This document shows, piece by piece, positions 27,606 through 38,277 of a stretch of DNA of 64,000 bases; position 1 is the stretch's first letter; every line of letters begins with the position of its first letter. Below the pieces are notes generated by a model. That model saw only the letters and a program-made list of their open reading frames with translations, did not search any database and was not told where the DNA came from. A program made the translations under genes and the position numbers. The stretch is from an uncultured Gammaproteobacteria bacterium (GTDB taxonomy: Bacteria > Pseudomonadota > Gammaproteobacteria > PS1 > Pseudothioglobaceae): positions 1 to 64,000 of the forward strand of contig CACLHR010000006.1 in the NCBI GenBank assembly GCA_902606745.1. Reading direction: 5' to 3'.

Positions 27606-28085
27606 CTAACTTCGAGCAATGGTGTTGGTGCGACGTATTTTGTCTTGCAGTTGAATTATTCCATACAGCAGCGCTTCTGCAGTAGGTGGGCAACCTGGCA
27701 CATAGACATCAACCGGCACAATTCTGTCACAACCCCGTACAACCGCATAAGAGTAGTGGTAATAACCACCACCATTAGCACAGGAACCCATTGATATGAC
27801 ATACCTTGGCTCTGGCATCTGATCATAAACTTTGCGCAAAGCAGGCGCCATCTTATTGGTTAAAGTTCCTGCAACAATCATTAAGTCAGATTGTCGTGGT
27901 GTAGGTCTGAAAACGATGCCAAAGCGGTCAAGATCATATCGTGATGAGCCTGCCTCCATCATTTCAACAGCACAACAAGCCAAACCAAAGGTCATTGGCC
28001 AAAGAGATCCAGTACGCGCCCAGTTGATTACCTTGTCCAACGAAGTCGTAACAAAGCCCTCTTTCATTAAACCTTCAATAGCCAT
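27606..28085 (-). CDS. nuoB: NADH-quinone oxidoreductase subunit B
   Basis: This PSST-type subunit carries cluster N2, the last [4Fe-4S] before quinone. The unusual tandem cysteines are in [11 protein letters not shown], and the other ligands are in MGSCANGGG and [15 protein letters not shown]. At 159 residues it is complete. It lies 12 bp downstream of nuoA. Confidence 0.97.
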   Translation of the reverse strand: MAIEGLMKEGFVTTSLDKVINWARTGSLWPMTFGLACCAVEMMEAGSSRYDLDRFGIVFRPTPRQSDLMIVAGTLTNKMAPALRKVYDQMPEPRYVISMGSCANGGGYYHYSYAVVRGCDRIVPVDVYVPGCPPTAEALLYGIIQLQDKIRRTNTIARS

Positions 28086-28097
28086 AATAAATTCTCA

Positions 28098-28454
28098 TTA
28101 CTCCCACTCCAACGCACCCTTCTTCCACTCGAAAATAAAGCCAACAACAAGCAAAAACAAGAAAACAGACATTCCTATAAAGCCAAACCATCCGAGTTTC
28201 GATTGAACGACTGCCCAGGGGATAAAAAAGGCAACCTCTAAATCAAAAAGGATGAATAGAATTGCTACAAGATAATAGCGAACATTGAAATGCATTCGTG
28301 AATCTTCAAATGCAGGGAAACCACACTCAAACTGGGAATTTTTCTCTTCATCAGGTTTGCTTGGTCCAAGCAGATAACCAACAAGCGTTAGGCCCACACC
28401 GAAGGCAATTCCTAAGAAAATAAAAACAATAACAGGTAAATAATTTTCTAGCAC
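28098..28454 (-). CDS. nuoA: NADH-quinone oxidoreductase subunit A
   Basis: This three-helix membrane subunit of complex I carries [20 protein letters not shown], the cysteine-bearing loop near the quinone entrance. I choose the GTG at 28454, which gives a product opening with [10 protein letters not shown], as in betaproteobacterial-type NuoA proteins of about 118 residues. A TTG at 28478 would add eight residues, but it sits only 3 bases downstream of a TATAAT box. It could not be on a transcript from that box. It is the first gene of nuoABCDEFGHIJKLMN. Confidence 0.92.
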   Translation of the reverse strand: MLENYLPVIVFIFLGIAFGVGLTLVGYLLGPSKPDEEKNSQFECGFPAFEDSRMHFNVRYYLVAILFILFDLEVAFFIPWAVVQSKLGWFGFIGMSVFLFLLVVGFIFEWKKGALEWE

Positions 28455-28481
28455 TTTTTTTGTTAGTTTTAACCACAAGAG

Positions 28482-28487
28482 ATTATA
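28482..28487 (-). promoter_or_regulatory. Consensus -10 box upstream of the nuo operon
   Basis: TATAAT reads on the minus strand at 28487-28482, in the 71-95 base gap after tldD. No clear -35 box lies 16-18 bases upstream. If used, the leader to the GTG start of nuoA would be about 20 bases. The promoter may be backed by read-through from tldD. Confidence 0.35.
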
Positions 28488-28549
28488 ACAACTTAATCAC
28501 AAAAAACTAGAAAAAAGTGCTCAAAAGCATTAAAAGAAGAGGTATTAAT

Positions 28550-29974
28550 CTACATATTTAACTGTGTTCCCCCAACAGTCAGCATATCAACCTTCAAACT
28601 AGGCTGTCCAACGCCAACCGGAACGGTTTGACCCTCTTTACCACAAACTCCAACACCTGGATCTAACTTGAGATCATTTCCAACCATAGAAATCTGATGT
28701 AGCACCTCATCACCTGATCCAATCAATGTAGCACCTTTAATGGGCTTCGTTATCTTACCAGCTTTGATCAAATAAGCTTCATTGGCTGAAAAAACAAATT
28801 TTCCAGAAGTGATATCAACCTGCCCACCATCAAAATTTTTCGCATAAATACCATCTTCGACTGAGGTCACCATATCATCAAAATGATCCTCACCATTTAG
28901 CATGTATGTGTTGGTCATCCTTGGCATCGGTATGTGGGCATAAGATTCACGTCTAGCATTACCAGTACTGGGTTGACCCATGAGGCGACCATTTAGTTTG
29001 TCCATCATGTACCTTTTTAATATTCCATTCTCTATTAATATTGTCTCTTGAGTTGGAGTGCCTTCATCATCAACTGTCAAACTTCCGCGACGGTTTTCTA
29101 GTGTGCCATTATCAACGATAGTACACTTTTTACTGGAGACTTGCTCTCCTATCTTATTACTAAAAACGGAACTACCCTTGCGATTAAAGTCACCCTCTAA
29201 TCCGTGTCCGATAGCTTCATGAAGTAATACACCTGGCCAACCAGAGCCAAGGATGACAGGCATTTTACCTGCAGGTGCTTCTATTGACTCTAGCGATACT
29301 AGAGCTAATCGAAGCGCCTCTTTTGTATAAGTTTCAGCTAAAGAGTTTTTGACAAAGTATCCATAGTCATAGCGACCGCCACCGCCACTTGAGGCCTGCT
29401 CAATTCTACCATTATGCTCAACAATGACAGTTACATTTACTCTTACCATGGGTCGGCAATCCACTTGAAAGACACCATCCGTAGAAGCAATTAAAACCTC
29501 TGTGTAAGCGCCAGAAAGTGAGGCACTGACCTGGACTACTTTGGGTTCTTTTCGAGCGATAGAGTTAATCTGTCTAAGAAAATCAACCTTTTCTTTTGAG
29601 CTTAAACTTTCTAGTGGACTTAAAGCTGGATACTTAGAAGCATAATCTATGCTTTTTAGTTGATTTGAGTTTTGAACTTGAGGACTATCGGATATTCCTT
29701 TTGCAAAATCAATGGCGCCTTGTATTGCTTTAAGATTTAGGTCATCTGAATAAGAAAAACCTGTCTTATCTCCTCTAACACAGCGAGCACCAACACCGTG
29801 ACTAATACTGTATGAGCCATCCTTGACGATACCTTCATCCAATAACCATGATTCAGCTATTGAGTGTTGAAAATATAAATCACAATAATCTGCGCCAGTT
29901 TCAGATAGAGAATTTAGTAACCCATAAATCCCATCTTTATAAATACCATGATCACTAAGTAATTGATTTATCAT
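28550..29974 (-). CDS. tldD: Metalloprotease TldD
   Basis: TldD, together with TldE (PmbA), forms a zinc protease that degrades unfolded or modified small peptides, such as microcin B17 leader and CcdA. The HEAIGH motif at 252-257 (HExxxH) is the zinc site, followed by GLEGD. At 474 residues it is close to E. coli TldD (481). It overlaps yhdP by 4 bp in the conserved yhdP-tldD order. TldE is not in the window. Confidence 0.95.
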   Translation of the reverse strand: MINQLLSDHGIYKDGIYGLLNSLSETGADYCDLYFQHSIAESWLLDEGIVKDGSYSISHGVGARCVRGDKTGFSYSDDLNLKAIQGAIDFAKGISDSPQVQNSNQLKSIDYASKYPALSPLESLSSKEKVDFLRQINSIARKEPKVVQVSASLSGAYTEVLIASTDGVFQVDCRPMVRVNVTVIVEHNGRIEQASSGGGGRYDYGYFVKNSLAETYTKEALRLALVSLESIEAPAGKMPVILGSGWPGVLLHEAIGHGLEGDFNRKGSSVFSNKIGEQVSSKKCTIVDNGTLENRRGSLTVDDEGTPTQETILIENGILKRYMMDKLNGRLMGQPSTGNARRESYAHIPMPRMTNTYMLNGEDHFDDMVTSVEDGIYAKNFDGGQVDITSGKFVFSANEAYLIKAGKITKPIKGATLIGSGDEVLHQISMVGNDLKLDPGVGVCGKEGQTVPVGVGQPSLKVDMLTVGGTQLNM

Positions 29975-32493
29975 AAAACTATAACTCCATCTAGTTTTTC
30001 TATAATTGGCTCAGACCAAGGCCCTGTAATAATAAAGGTAACCTCAACAACATTATCAAATAAGGAATCAATAATTGCGCCACCAAAAAGCATCTTATCA
30101 GCAGCCCACACGCCAAAACCAGCCAAACCACCACCAGCTAAATAAGTTGCTAAGGGTATTGTATCAGCAATTGAAGGCTGGACATTGGCTGCTAAATTGT
30201 AATTACGCTCAATTAAATCTACATAACCCGTTAATTCAATGTCACTCTCTTCACTTTGAACTTGAAAATAATCAACCTTGGCCTTACCATTATTAACTAA
30301 CAATTTAACATTAATCCGGTCATACACAAAACCCTGTTCTCTAAGCTCACTTCTTGACATCCTCATCCTATTCGCAATCGACTCTAAATTAATAAATGAG
30401 AGTAACTGGAAGAAGCTTGGGTCTTGATTAGTAAAAACTCCCTCATCTATATCAGTTGTCATGAAACCGCTTATTTTTGGTATTGTTGCTTCCCAGGGAT
30501 TGCAATCGCAAAATAGACGAACATCTGCTGCAAACGCACCACCACTGACTGGCTCATCTACTCCAAATTTGACTAAAAAAGAAGATAGGTTTTGGTGAGA
30601 AGCATTTGCTCTTAGAGCCATCCTGCCATCCAACCAGTTGCCATTAAAAATCAAGTCTTTATCACTCAGACCAACATTCTCAAATACCAAGTTACTGATT
30701 TCCATGACAGGACCATGACTGATCAAATCAGCCTCTAGGTTTGGAACAGCTGTCCCATTAACTACAGCATTCTTTGATATTAAGTGAAAACTTGGAAAAT
30801 TTTCTGGAGAAATTTTCCAAGGTGTATTGAATTCCTCAATAGATATTATATTGAGGTCACTCAATTCGACAATGCTTTGGCCATCATCACTTAATGATAA
30901 GTTAACACCCACTTGAAAGTCTTTTGATTCAATTTGGGTGTGCCATTCATCGCTCGTTTTTTTACTAATATAGGCATTGATGCTACCATCAGTATGACTC
31001 ATTTTTACCCTCAGTCTTGAAGATTTGTCATCAATCCAATCACTAGGGTTTAAGGCTAATTCAAATAATTCACCACCTATTACACCATTACCTTTTGTTT
31101 GTATAAGGCCATTATGGTATGAAATCTGTGAGTTATATTGTTTAATGGAAAAATTTTCATCGAATAGGCTTAATGTATTGTCGGATACATACATGTCAAA
31201 ATCAACTTTAAATTCTTTCTTAACATCCTGTAGGAATGGTGCAACAATAGTAACCTTACCCCAAATATCACCGCTCAGTTCAAATTCATCTAGGTAGTCT
31301 TTAACTCTTACTGGGACGGGTGACTCTTCTATAAATTGCGAAATTGTTTCACTGTCTGAATTGAAACGTCCATCCAATACTAATTTCGCTTCAGGTTTTT
31401 TAAAATTGCGAGTAGAAATATTTAAGTAGCTCAAATTAATATCATTGAGCTTGGCATTTTTTCCAGTTATATTGACATAATCATTAGAAAATGTCACCTT
31501 TGCATTTAGATCTGTTATCGGCGCCCATCCAGAATCCACATTTAACTTAGCATCTTTAAGGTTGGCTGAAAACTTTGTATTTGGAATCTCAAGGCCTCCA
31601 GAAATATTAAACCTTGTCGTCAACATGACATCTGTCAAAACACCTTCGGTTATAACTTTATCTAGCCACTCAGTACTTTGTGTTTTGGCAAGCGGTTTGG
31701 GAATATTTTGATTGATTTTAGTTATATCAATCTGATCAATATAGCTTTGAAATTCTAGATATACTTTGTCTTGTTCTGAAAAAATTTTTAGTTGAGCTGA
31801 AAGATTAAAATCTTCATTCTTTATTGTGAATGGAATAACGGCTACCCGATCAGCTCTAGCTCTGGCAACGTCAATACTGGTTTTAATGTTTACCGTATTT
31901 CCGATTTTTGGCATCTCAATATCAGTAATAAGTGGCTGGTTTTCCATCGATAAAATGATTTTCTCTTTGTTTCTTTTTAATTCTATAGGTGCAAGTTGGA
32001 CTGACTCATCGCCAATAAGTAAAGTACTATTCACTGATAAAGTTTGAAGAGCTAACATTCCTGACAAACCCAAATTTGAAAAAACTGAATCTGTATTGAT
32101 AATAGATATATATTCATCAATAGAAGATGTATCAATGACCAATTCATTGATATCGATGTGTCTAGGTATCTCAATTCCTCTATAGAGTGCCAATAAATTG
32201 GCATCCCATCGCAACACATCAATTGACGCTATCGGTTTTAACCCTGCAGCACCAATATCGAGCCCTCTAACTGCCAACAAGAGTTCATTGTCTTGAAATT
32301 CGAATGATAATTTTTCAACGCTAACGTCTAAACCACTGATATCGGAAAGTCTTTCTTCTAGTGAATCTTTAATCGATTGAGGAAAGGTAATTAAGAAAGC
32401 AACAATCAACAACAAAAGTATTGAAACTATGGCAGCAATCCAGGTACTAACCTTCAGCAAATTAAGACTTTTATGGAGGGTTTTTTTAAGCAT
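29971..32493 (-). CDS. yhdP: AsmA-like YhdP family envelope protein (short form)
   Basis: YhdP is an inner-membrane-anchored bridge protein thought to carry phospholipids to the outer membrane. The N-terminus has one membrane helix (about residues 17-35), followed by a long beta-rich periplasmic region with the AsmA-like ISGLDVSVEKLSF segment. The C-terminal ATYLAGGGLAGFGVWAADKM and ITGPWSEPIIE match the family. At 840 residues it is much shorter than E. coli YhdP (about 1266), so part of the central repeat groove is missing. No frameshift is seen. It is the upstream partner of tldD. Confidence 0.82.
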   Translation of the reverse strand: MLKKTLHKSLNLLKVSTWIAAIVSILLLLIVAFLITFPQSIKDSLEERLSDISGLDVSVEKLSFEFQDNELLLAVRGLDIGAAGLKPIASIDVLRWDANLLALYRGIEIPRHIDINELVIDTSSIDEYISIINTDSVFSNLGLSGMLALQTLSVNSTLLIGDESVQLAPIELKRNKEKIILSMENQPLITDIEMPKIGNTVNIKTSIDVARARADRVAVIPFTIKNEDFNLSAQLKIFSEQDKVYLEFQSYIDQIDITKINQNIPKPLAKTQSTEWLDKVITEGVLTDVMLTTRFNISGGLEIPNTKFSANLKDAKLNVDSGWAPITDLNAKVTFSNDYVNITGKNAKLNDINLSYLNISTRNFKKPEAKLVLDGRFNSDSETISQFIEESPVPVRVKDYLDEFELSGDIWGKVTIVAPFLQDVKKEFKVDFDMYVSDNTLSLFDENFSIKQYNSQISYHNGLIQTKGNGVIGGELFELALNPSDWIDDKSSRLRVKMSHTDGSINAYISKKTSDEWHTQIESKDFQVGVNLSLSDDGQSIVELSDLNIISIEEFNTPWKISPENFPSFHLISKNAVVNGTAVPNLEADLISHGPVMEISNLVFENVGLSDKDLIFNGNWLDGRMALRANASHQNLSSFLVKFGVDEPVSGGAFAADVRLFCDCNPWEATIPKISGFMTTDIDEGVFTNQDPSFFQLLSFINLESIANRMRMSRSELREQGFVYDRINVKLLVNNGKAKVDYFQVQSEESDIELTGYVDLIERNYNLAANVQPSIADTIPLATYLAGGGLAGFGVWAADKMLFGGAIIDSLFDNVVEVTFIITGPWSEPIIEKLDGVIVL

Positions 32494-32533
32494 ATTTAAG
32501 TTGCATTCGACTGCAAGTCATTATAACCAAATG

Positions 32534-32539
32534 TATAAT
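32534..32539 (+). promoter_or_regulatory. Consensus -10 box upstream of the cytochrome c gene
   Basis: TATAAT, directly preceded by TG, lies about 37 bases before the cytochrome c ATG and in the divergent gap from yhdP. The -35 position is weak (CTGCAA). Confidence 0.35.
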
Positions 32540-32575
32540 ATGCCGGAATTTAATCTGATTAACAAGGAAGATGCA

Positions 32576-33034
32576 ATGAGTCAAGGCTCCAAAGGTTCAA
32601 CAAAGTTAATGATTGCCATATGGGCTATCATTATGCTGTTTATTGGTTTTAAGGCGTATAACACTTCTAGCCATGATCCAGCTAATGAAAATACTCAGGT
32701 CGATAGTGCAACATTAGAACGTATAAAGCCAATTGGGGAGGTTAGTATTGACAGCTCTAGTGCTGTGGCATCAACTGGTACTTCAAATCAAACTGAACGC
32801 TCAGGTGAACAAGTCTACAGTAAGTGTCAGAGTTGTCACGATTCGGGCATCATGGAAGCACCAAAGTTTGGCTCTCTTGAGGATTGGGCACCAAGAATCG
32901 AACGTGGTATCGATGACCTTCTTATGGTAGCTATTGCCGGTAAGGGTGGTATGCCACCAAAAGGGGCCTGTATGGACTGTTCAGACAACGAACTTAGGTC
33001 CGCCATTCAATACATGATTGATAGCACCAAATAA
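32576..33034 (+). CDS. Membrane-anchored cytochrome c5-like protein
   Basis: One N-terminal helix (about residues 11-27) anchors a periplasmic class I cytochrome c. Heme is attached at C84-Q-S-C87-H88, and M126 in GGMPPKG is the probable sixth ligand. C132 and C135 are an extra cysteine pair seen in cytochrome c5 and are likely disulfide-bonded. The 152-residue product starts at the ATG at 32576, which has an AAGGAAG site five bases before it. An upstream in-frame ATG at 32429 lies inside the divergent yhdP gene and is unlikely. It probably carries electrons to a terminal oxidase or from a periplasmic dehydrogenase. Confidence 0.88.
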   Translation: MSQGSKGSTKLMIAIWAIIMLFIGFKAYNTSSHDPANENTQVDSATLERIKPIGEVSIDSSSAVASTGTSNQTERSGEQVYSKCQSCHDSGIMEAPKFGSLEDWAPRIERGIDDLLMVAIAGKGGMPPKGACMDCSDNELRSAIQYMIDSTK

Positions 33035-33048
33035 ACTTTGATCAATAA

Positions 33049-33540
33049 TTATGAGCTTAGTGTCTGAAAGACGCCCAAGCTCCTATTTTTTTCTACATCG
33101 TTCCATGGCAGTACTCGCCCATTCATCGCAATATAAACGCCAGTTTCTAGCAGCTGCAGTGAACCTAAAGCACAACCAAAATTAAAAAAGGCATCAGAAT
33201 CACTAACTGCATATGGCACTATCGATCCAAACAAAACGATTGTCTTGTCAATAGAGCTTTCTCCCAGTAGTCTAGCCGTTTCGCACATTGTGTCAGTTCC
33301 ATGTGTAATAAGAATTAATCTTTCATCACACTTAGCACACTTCTCTAAGATTAACTCGCGGTCGACATCAACCATGTCCAAACTGTCTATTAATAGCAAT
33401 TCTTCTATCAATAAATCTACTTCTACTCTTGCCCTTGAGAGTATTTCTGGAAAATGAGTTTGATCAAATTCAAGTTCACCGTTTGATTGATTGTAAACTT
33501 TGTCAATGGTACCACCGGTAATAAATAATCTAATTTTCAT
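33049..33540 (-). CDS. Single-domain asparaginase-like protein
   Basis: This protein matches only the N-terminal domain of type I/II asparaginases (about 163 residues against about 330). Both active-site segments are kept: TGGTID with T11, and THGTDT with T82 and D83. Normal asparaginases build the active site with residues from the second domain of a neighbouring subunit, so catalysis by this form is uncertain. Stand-alone asparaginase-domain proteins do occur in other bacteria. ATGs at 33540 and 33555 are both possible starts; MKIRLFITGG at 33540 fits the family better. It is downstream of yggS on the same strand. Confidence 0.75.
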   Translation of the reverse strand: MKIRLFITGGTIDKVYNQSNGELEFDQTHFPEILSRARVEVDLLIEELLLIDSLDMVDVDRELILEKCAKCDERLILITHGTDTMCETARLLGESSIDKTIVLFGSIVPYAVSDSDAFFNFGCALGSLQLLETGVYIAMNGRVLPWNDVEKNRSLGVFQTLSS

Positions 33541-33588
33541 AATGTCATCTCGCATCAGGAGTTTGTATTTCGCATACTTTTATGTATA

Positions 33589-34229
33589 TCAATTATATTC
33601 TCTCTCACCAAAAATATCAGTGCCAACCCTAACGAAAGTGGCTCCTTTCTCTATTGCCAATTCCAAATCAGCAGACATTCCCATGGAAAGAACATTCAAA
33701 TCAGGGTATTTTGAGATTAATTCGGCCATTTTAGTAAAACTTTCAGCAGAATTATCTGGATTCGGAATGCACATAAAACCTCTTAAGGAAATGTTTGGTA
33801 ACTTTTTTATTTCAGGAATAATTTCTTCAATTTCCTCTAGAAAAAAACCAGACTTGGTTTTTTCTCGGTCGATGTTTAGCTGCAATAGGACATTCAATTG
33901 ACTCAACTTGGGAGGTCTTTGGTCACTCAATCTCTTTGCAATCTTATATCTTCCAATACTGTGAACCCAATCAAATTTTTCCGCAATACTTGCAGTTTTA
34001 TTTGACTGTATAGGACCAATAAAATGCCAAATCAGATTTTTTCCTTCTAACGAATCAATCTTATCTAGTGATTCTTGCAGATGGTTTTCTCCGAATTGCA
34101 TCTGACCTGCATCTACAGCTTGTTGAATTTCATTGATTGAGCGAGCTTTACTTACAGCAATCAACTGAACTTGTTGATCATGTTCAACCGAATCGATTCT
34201 AGATTTTACTTTTTTAAGATTATCAGCAA

Positions 34230-34233
<4 letters not shown>
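33589..34233 (-). CDS. yggS: Pyridoxal phosphate homeostasis protein (YggS/PLPBP family)
   Basis: YggS proteins bind pyridoxal 5'-phosphate and control free PLP and amino-acid balance without a known enzymatic reaction. K29 in LIAVSKARS is the PLP Schiff-base lysine. FGENHLQE, WHFIGPIQSNK and the C-terminal LSMGMSADLELAIEKGAT are the conserved blocks. At 214 residues it is slightly shorter than usual. Its start overlaps the pyrK stop by 4 bp. Confidence 0.92.
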
Positions 34234-35961
<1,728 letters not shown>

Positions 35962-36006
35962 CTATACATTTGTAAAAACTAGCGAGTATTTTAACAGCCA
36001 GTTCAA

Positions 36007-36432
36007 CTAATGACAGGCTTTACCTAATTTTTTTAATCGCCAATAATTGAAGGGCCACGGAGTTATAAATCCGAAAAATAAGGCAACCGGTAATACTGAC
36101 CATTGAAATACGGCTCCCCCTGTAAGCAAATAATCAACTAAATTCATTGCCAATTCCATTGACAACATAGAAATTAAACTCATTCCTAAAGCGGTTCTAA
36201 TTGCATTACCAAATCTGATTGATTGACGCATCAAAATGTATGTTTCCAGAAGAATACTGACAATGATGCCATTCAGCATCGCCAAGGCAAAGATTATTAA
36301 AACTGGCACACCACTATCTTGCATCACTGCAATAGTTCCAAAATCACCAATAGCGCAACCAATTAAGCACCACTTGGTGTTATTAGCACTAACACCCCAA
36401 GTATGTTTACTGGACCAAAAATTATCACTCAT
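36007..36432 (-). CDS. DUF4396-like membrane protein
   Basis: This small membrane protein (141 residues) has about four helices. The NNTKWCLIGCAIGDFGTIAV segment holds two cysteines and an aspartate at the edge of the first helix. LISMLSMELAMNLVDYLL holds acidic residues within a helix. This polar pattern resembles DUF4396 proteins, whose function is unknown; conserved cysteines and acids inside membranes suggest metal or cofactor handling, but that is speculation. An AGGTTAG site precedes the ATG. It is separate from the argB run (48 bp away) and from hemW (92 bp). Confidence 0.6.
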   Translation of the reverse strand: MSDNFWSSKHTWGVSANNTKWCLIGCAIGDFGTIAVMQDSGVPVLIIFALAMLNGIIVSILLETYILMRQSIRFGNAIRTALGMSLISMLSMELAMNLVDYLLTGGAVFQWSVLPVALFFGFITPWPFNYWRLKKLGKACH

Positions 36433-36524
36433 TATCTAACCTGAAATATTTTATATTTTTGTTGCATTAGGCCATAGAACATATTTATAGTCAAGACAAG
36501 ACTAATGAAATTCTTAAATGATTA

Positions 36525-37649
36525 TTACAAAAATATTTCCTGCAATTCATTTAAAAAATTGAAACCCTTTGTAGTCGGTTTAATCCATTTTTTTTGAATT
36601 TGTATTAAATCCAAATCAATCGCTTTGTCGAGTTTGGAACTTAATACTTGAAATGGCTGACCTGTTCTTTTCTCAAATAATTCGACATTAAAACCATCCT
36701 TTAATCTAAGGCTATTGAGCATAAAATCAAAGACTATATTATCAACAATCTTGATGGGTGATTCTCTCTCAGTGTGTTGAAATTTAATTAAATAGTCTCT
36801 AGGAGATTTGGGCTTTAATGTTCTAAATATCTTCTTGCTCTTAATATCTGTAATTTTTCCGTGAGCACCTGCACCAATCCCAAGATAGTCACCAAACTCC
36901 CAGTAGTTGATATTATGCTGGGAAGGTGTTTTGCCATAGGCTGATATTTCGTATTGCTCAAAACCACTATTCTGTAAGAACGCTGCGCCTTTTTCTCCCA
37001 TCTCACAGATATTGTCTTCTGCAGGTAGTTTAGGGGGATATTTCGCAAACAAAGTGTTTGCTTCAAGTGTAAGCTGATAGAAGGAAATATGATTTGGTTG
37101 AAGTTCAATAGCACAATTCAAATCTTCCATACAGAGCTCAGTGGTTTGATTCTTTAATCCATACATAAGATCTATATTGATGTTTTTAAAACCAACCTTT
37201 TGAGCTTTCTTAATAGCTTGAATTGCTTCCTCACCGCTATGAATCCTTCCCAAAAATTCTAAGTTTTTATTATTAAAAGACTGCACACCAATTGACAAAC
37301 GGTTGATACCAACTTCTCTAAACTGGGCAAACTTATCAGCATCAAATACACCGGGATTTGCTTCAAGAGTGATTTCAATATTATTGGGTATGGACAGTTT
37401 CTGTCTTAAGCCTTTGAATAATTCTCTTGCATCATCGACAGTCATCAAGCTTGGAGTTCCACCGCCAATAAATATCGAATGTATCTGTCGGTTTTGAAGG
37501 TATTTTAAATCACAATCCAAGTCCCTAATCAATGCAGCAATATAATCAGCTTGTGGGTCACCTTCATGCGAATTAAAGTCACAATAGGGGCACTTCTTGA
37601 CACACCAAGGGTAGTGGATATATAGAGAAATTGGTGGTAATGCTAACAA
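36525..37649 (-). CDS. hemW: Radical SAM heme chaperone HemW
   Basis: HemW is a radical-SAM-fold protein that binds heme and delivers it to respiratory enzymes; it is not a coproporphyrinogen oxidase. LYIHYPWCVKKCPYCDFNSH carries the [4Fe-4S] motif C-x3-C-x2-C. IFIGGGTPSL and LTLEANPG are SAM-site stretches, and the HemN C-terminal domain follows. The first codon is TTG at 37649, because the conserved start falls there and no ATG is available. It begins 1 bp after the rdgB stop, in the common rdgB-hemW order. Confidence 0.93.
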   Translation of the reverse strand: MLALPPISLYIHYPWCVKKCPYCDFNSHEGDPQADYIAALIRDLDCDLKYLQNRQIHSIFIGGGTPSLMTVDDARELFKGLRQKLSIPNNIEITLEANPGVFDADKFAQFREVGINRLSIGVQSFNNKNLEFLGRIHSGEEAIQAIKKAQKVGFKNINIDLMYGLKNQTTELCMEDLNCAIELQPNHISFYQLTLEANTLFAKYPPKLPAEDNICEMGEKGAAFLQNSGFEQYEISAYGKTPSQHNINYWEFGDYLGIGAGAHGKITDIKSKKIFRTLKPKSPRDYLIKFQHTERESPIKIVDNIVFDFMLNSLRLKDGFNVELFEKRTGQPFQVLSSKLDKAIDLDLIQIQKKWIKPTTKGFNFLNELQEIFL

Positions 37650-37650
37650 A

Positions 37651-38238
37651 CTATTCGTAAGATAAAAGGTACTTTAAGATTTCTTGTAAAGCTTGACCAC
37701 GATGTGATTTCCGGTTTTTTTCCTCTGCTGAGAGTTGTGCAGAAGTGCAATTAAATTCAGGCAAATAAAAGATAGGGTCATATCCAAATCCATTTTTACC
37801 TTTAAGTTCACGTAATATTTGACCCTCCCAAGATTTTTCAACAATTATCGGCTCAGGATCACTGGCATAACGAACAAAAACCATCGCACACCAAAAACTT
37901 GCACCACGATCATCCTCATTATCCATACGAGAAAGTAGTTTAACAATATTGTCTTCGTCTGTTGCATTTTCACCAGCATATCTAGCAGAATATATCCCAG
38001 GTTCACCGTTAAGAGCATCAACAACCAGTCCGGAATCATCGGCTAGTGCTGGAAGTTGGCTTTGAGAAGAAGCGTTTCTAGCTTTAATGAGTGCATTCTC
38101 AATAAAACTAGCACCGGTTTCTGGTACCTCTGCAACTTTCATATCCATTTGAGAGACAACATTGTATTGACCCTCTAGCATTGCACTAAGTTCTCTCACT
38201 TTACCAAGATTGCTTGTAGCGAGGATTATTTTTTTCAT
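37651..38238 (-). CDS. rdgB: XTP/dITP diphosphatase RdgB
   Basis: This enzyme removes non-canonical purine nucleotides (XTP, dITP) from the nucleotide pool. ILATSNLGKVREL near the start, ADDSGLVVDALNGEPGIYSARYAG in the middle and GFGYDPIF near the end are the Ham1 family signatures. The ATG at 38238 gives 195 residues, the usual size. A TTG further upstream lies inside the divergent rpiA gene and is discarded. It is coupled to hemW. Confidence 0.95.
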   Translation of the reverse strand: MKKIILATSNLGKVRELSAMLEGQYNVVSQMDMKVAEVPETGASFIENALIKARNASSQSQLPALADDSGLVVDALNGEPGIYSARYAGENATDEDNIVKLLSRMDNEDDRGASFWCAMVFVRYASDPEPIIVEKSWEGQILRELKGKNGFGYDPIFYLPEFNCTSAQLSAEEKNRKSHRGQALQEILKYLLSYE

Positions 38239-38242
38239 AGTG

Positions 38243-38248
38243 TATAAT
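38243..38248 (+). promoter_or_regulatory. Consensus -10 box upstream of rpiA
   Basis: TATAAT preceded by TG lies 30 bases before the rpiA ATG, in the short divergent gap with rdgB. No -35 box at 16-18 bases is convincing. Confidence 0.4.
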
Positions 38249-38277
38249 CTTTTTGAACTGAAAAAATGGAACAAAAG

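Noticed and set aside
27832..28206. A 124-residue open frame on the plus strand opposite nuoB and nuoA.
   Set aside because: It is antisense to two strongly conserved complex I genes, has no ribosome site and crosses the gap between them. It has no recognisable domain.
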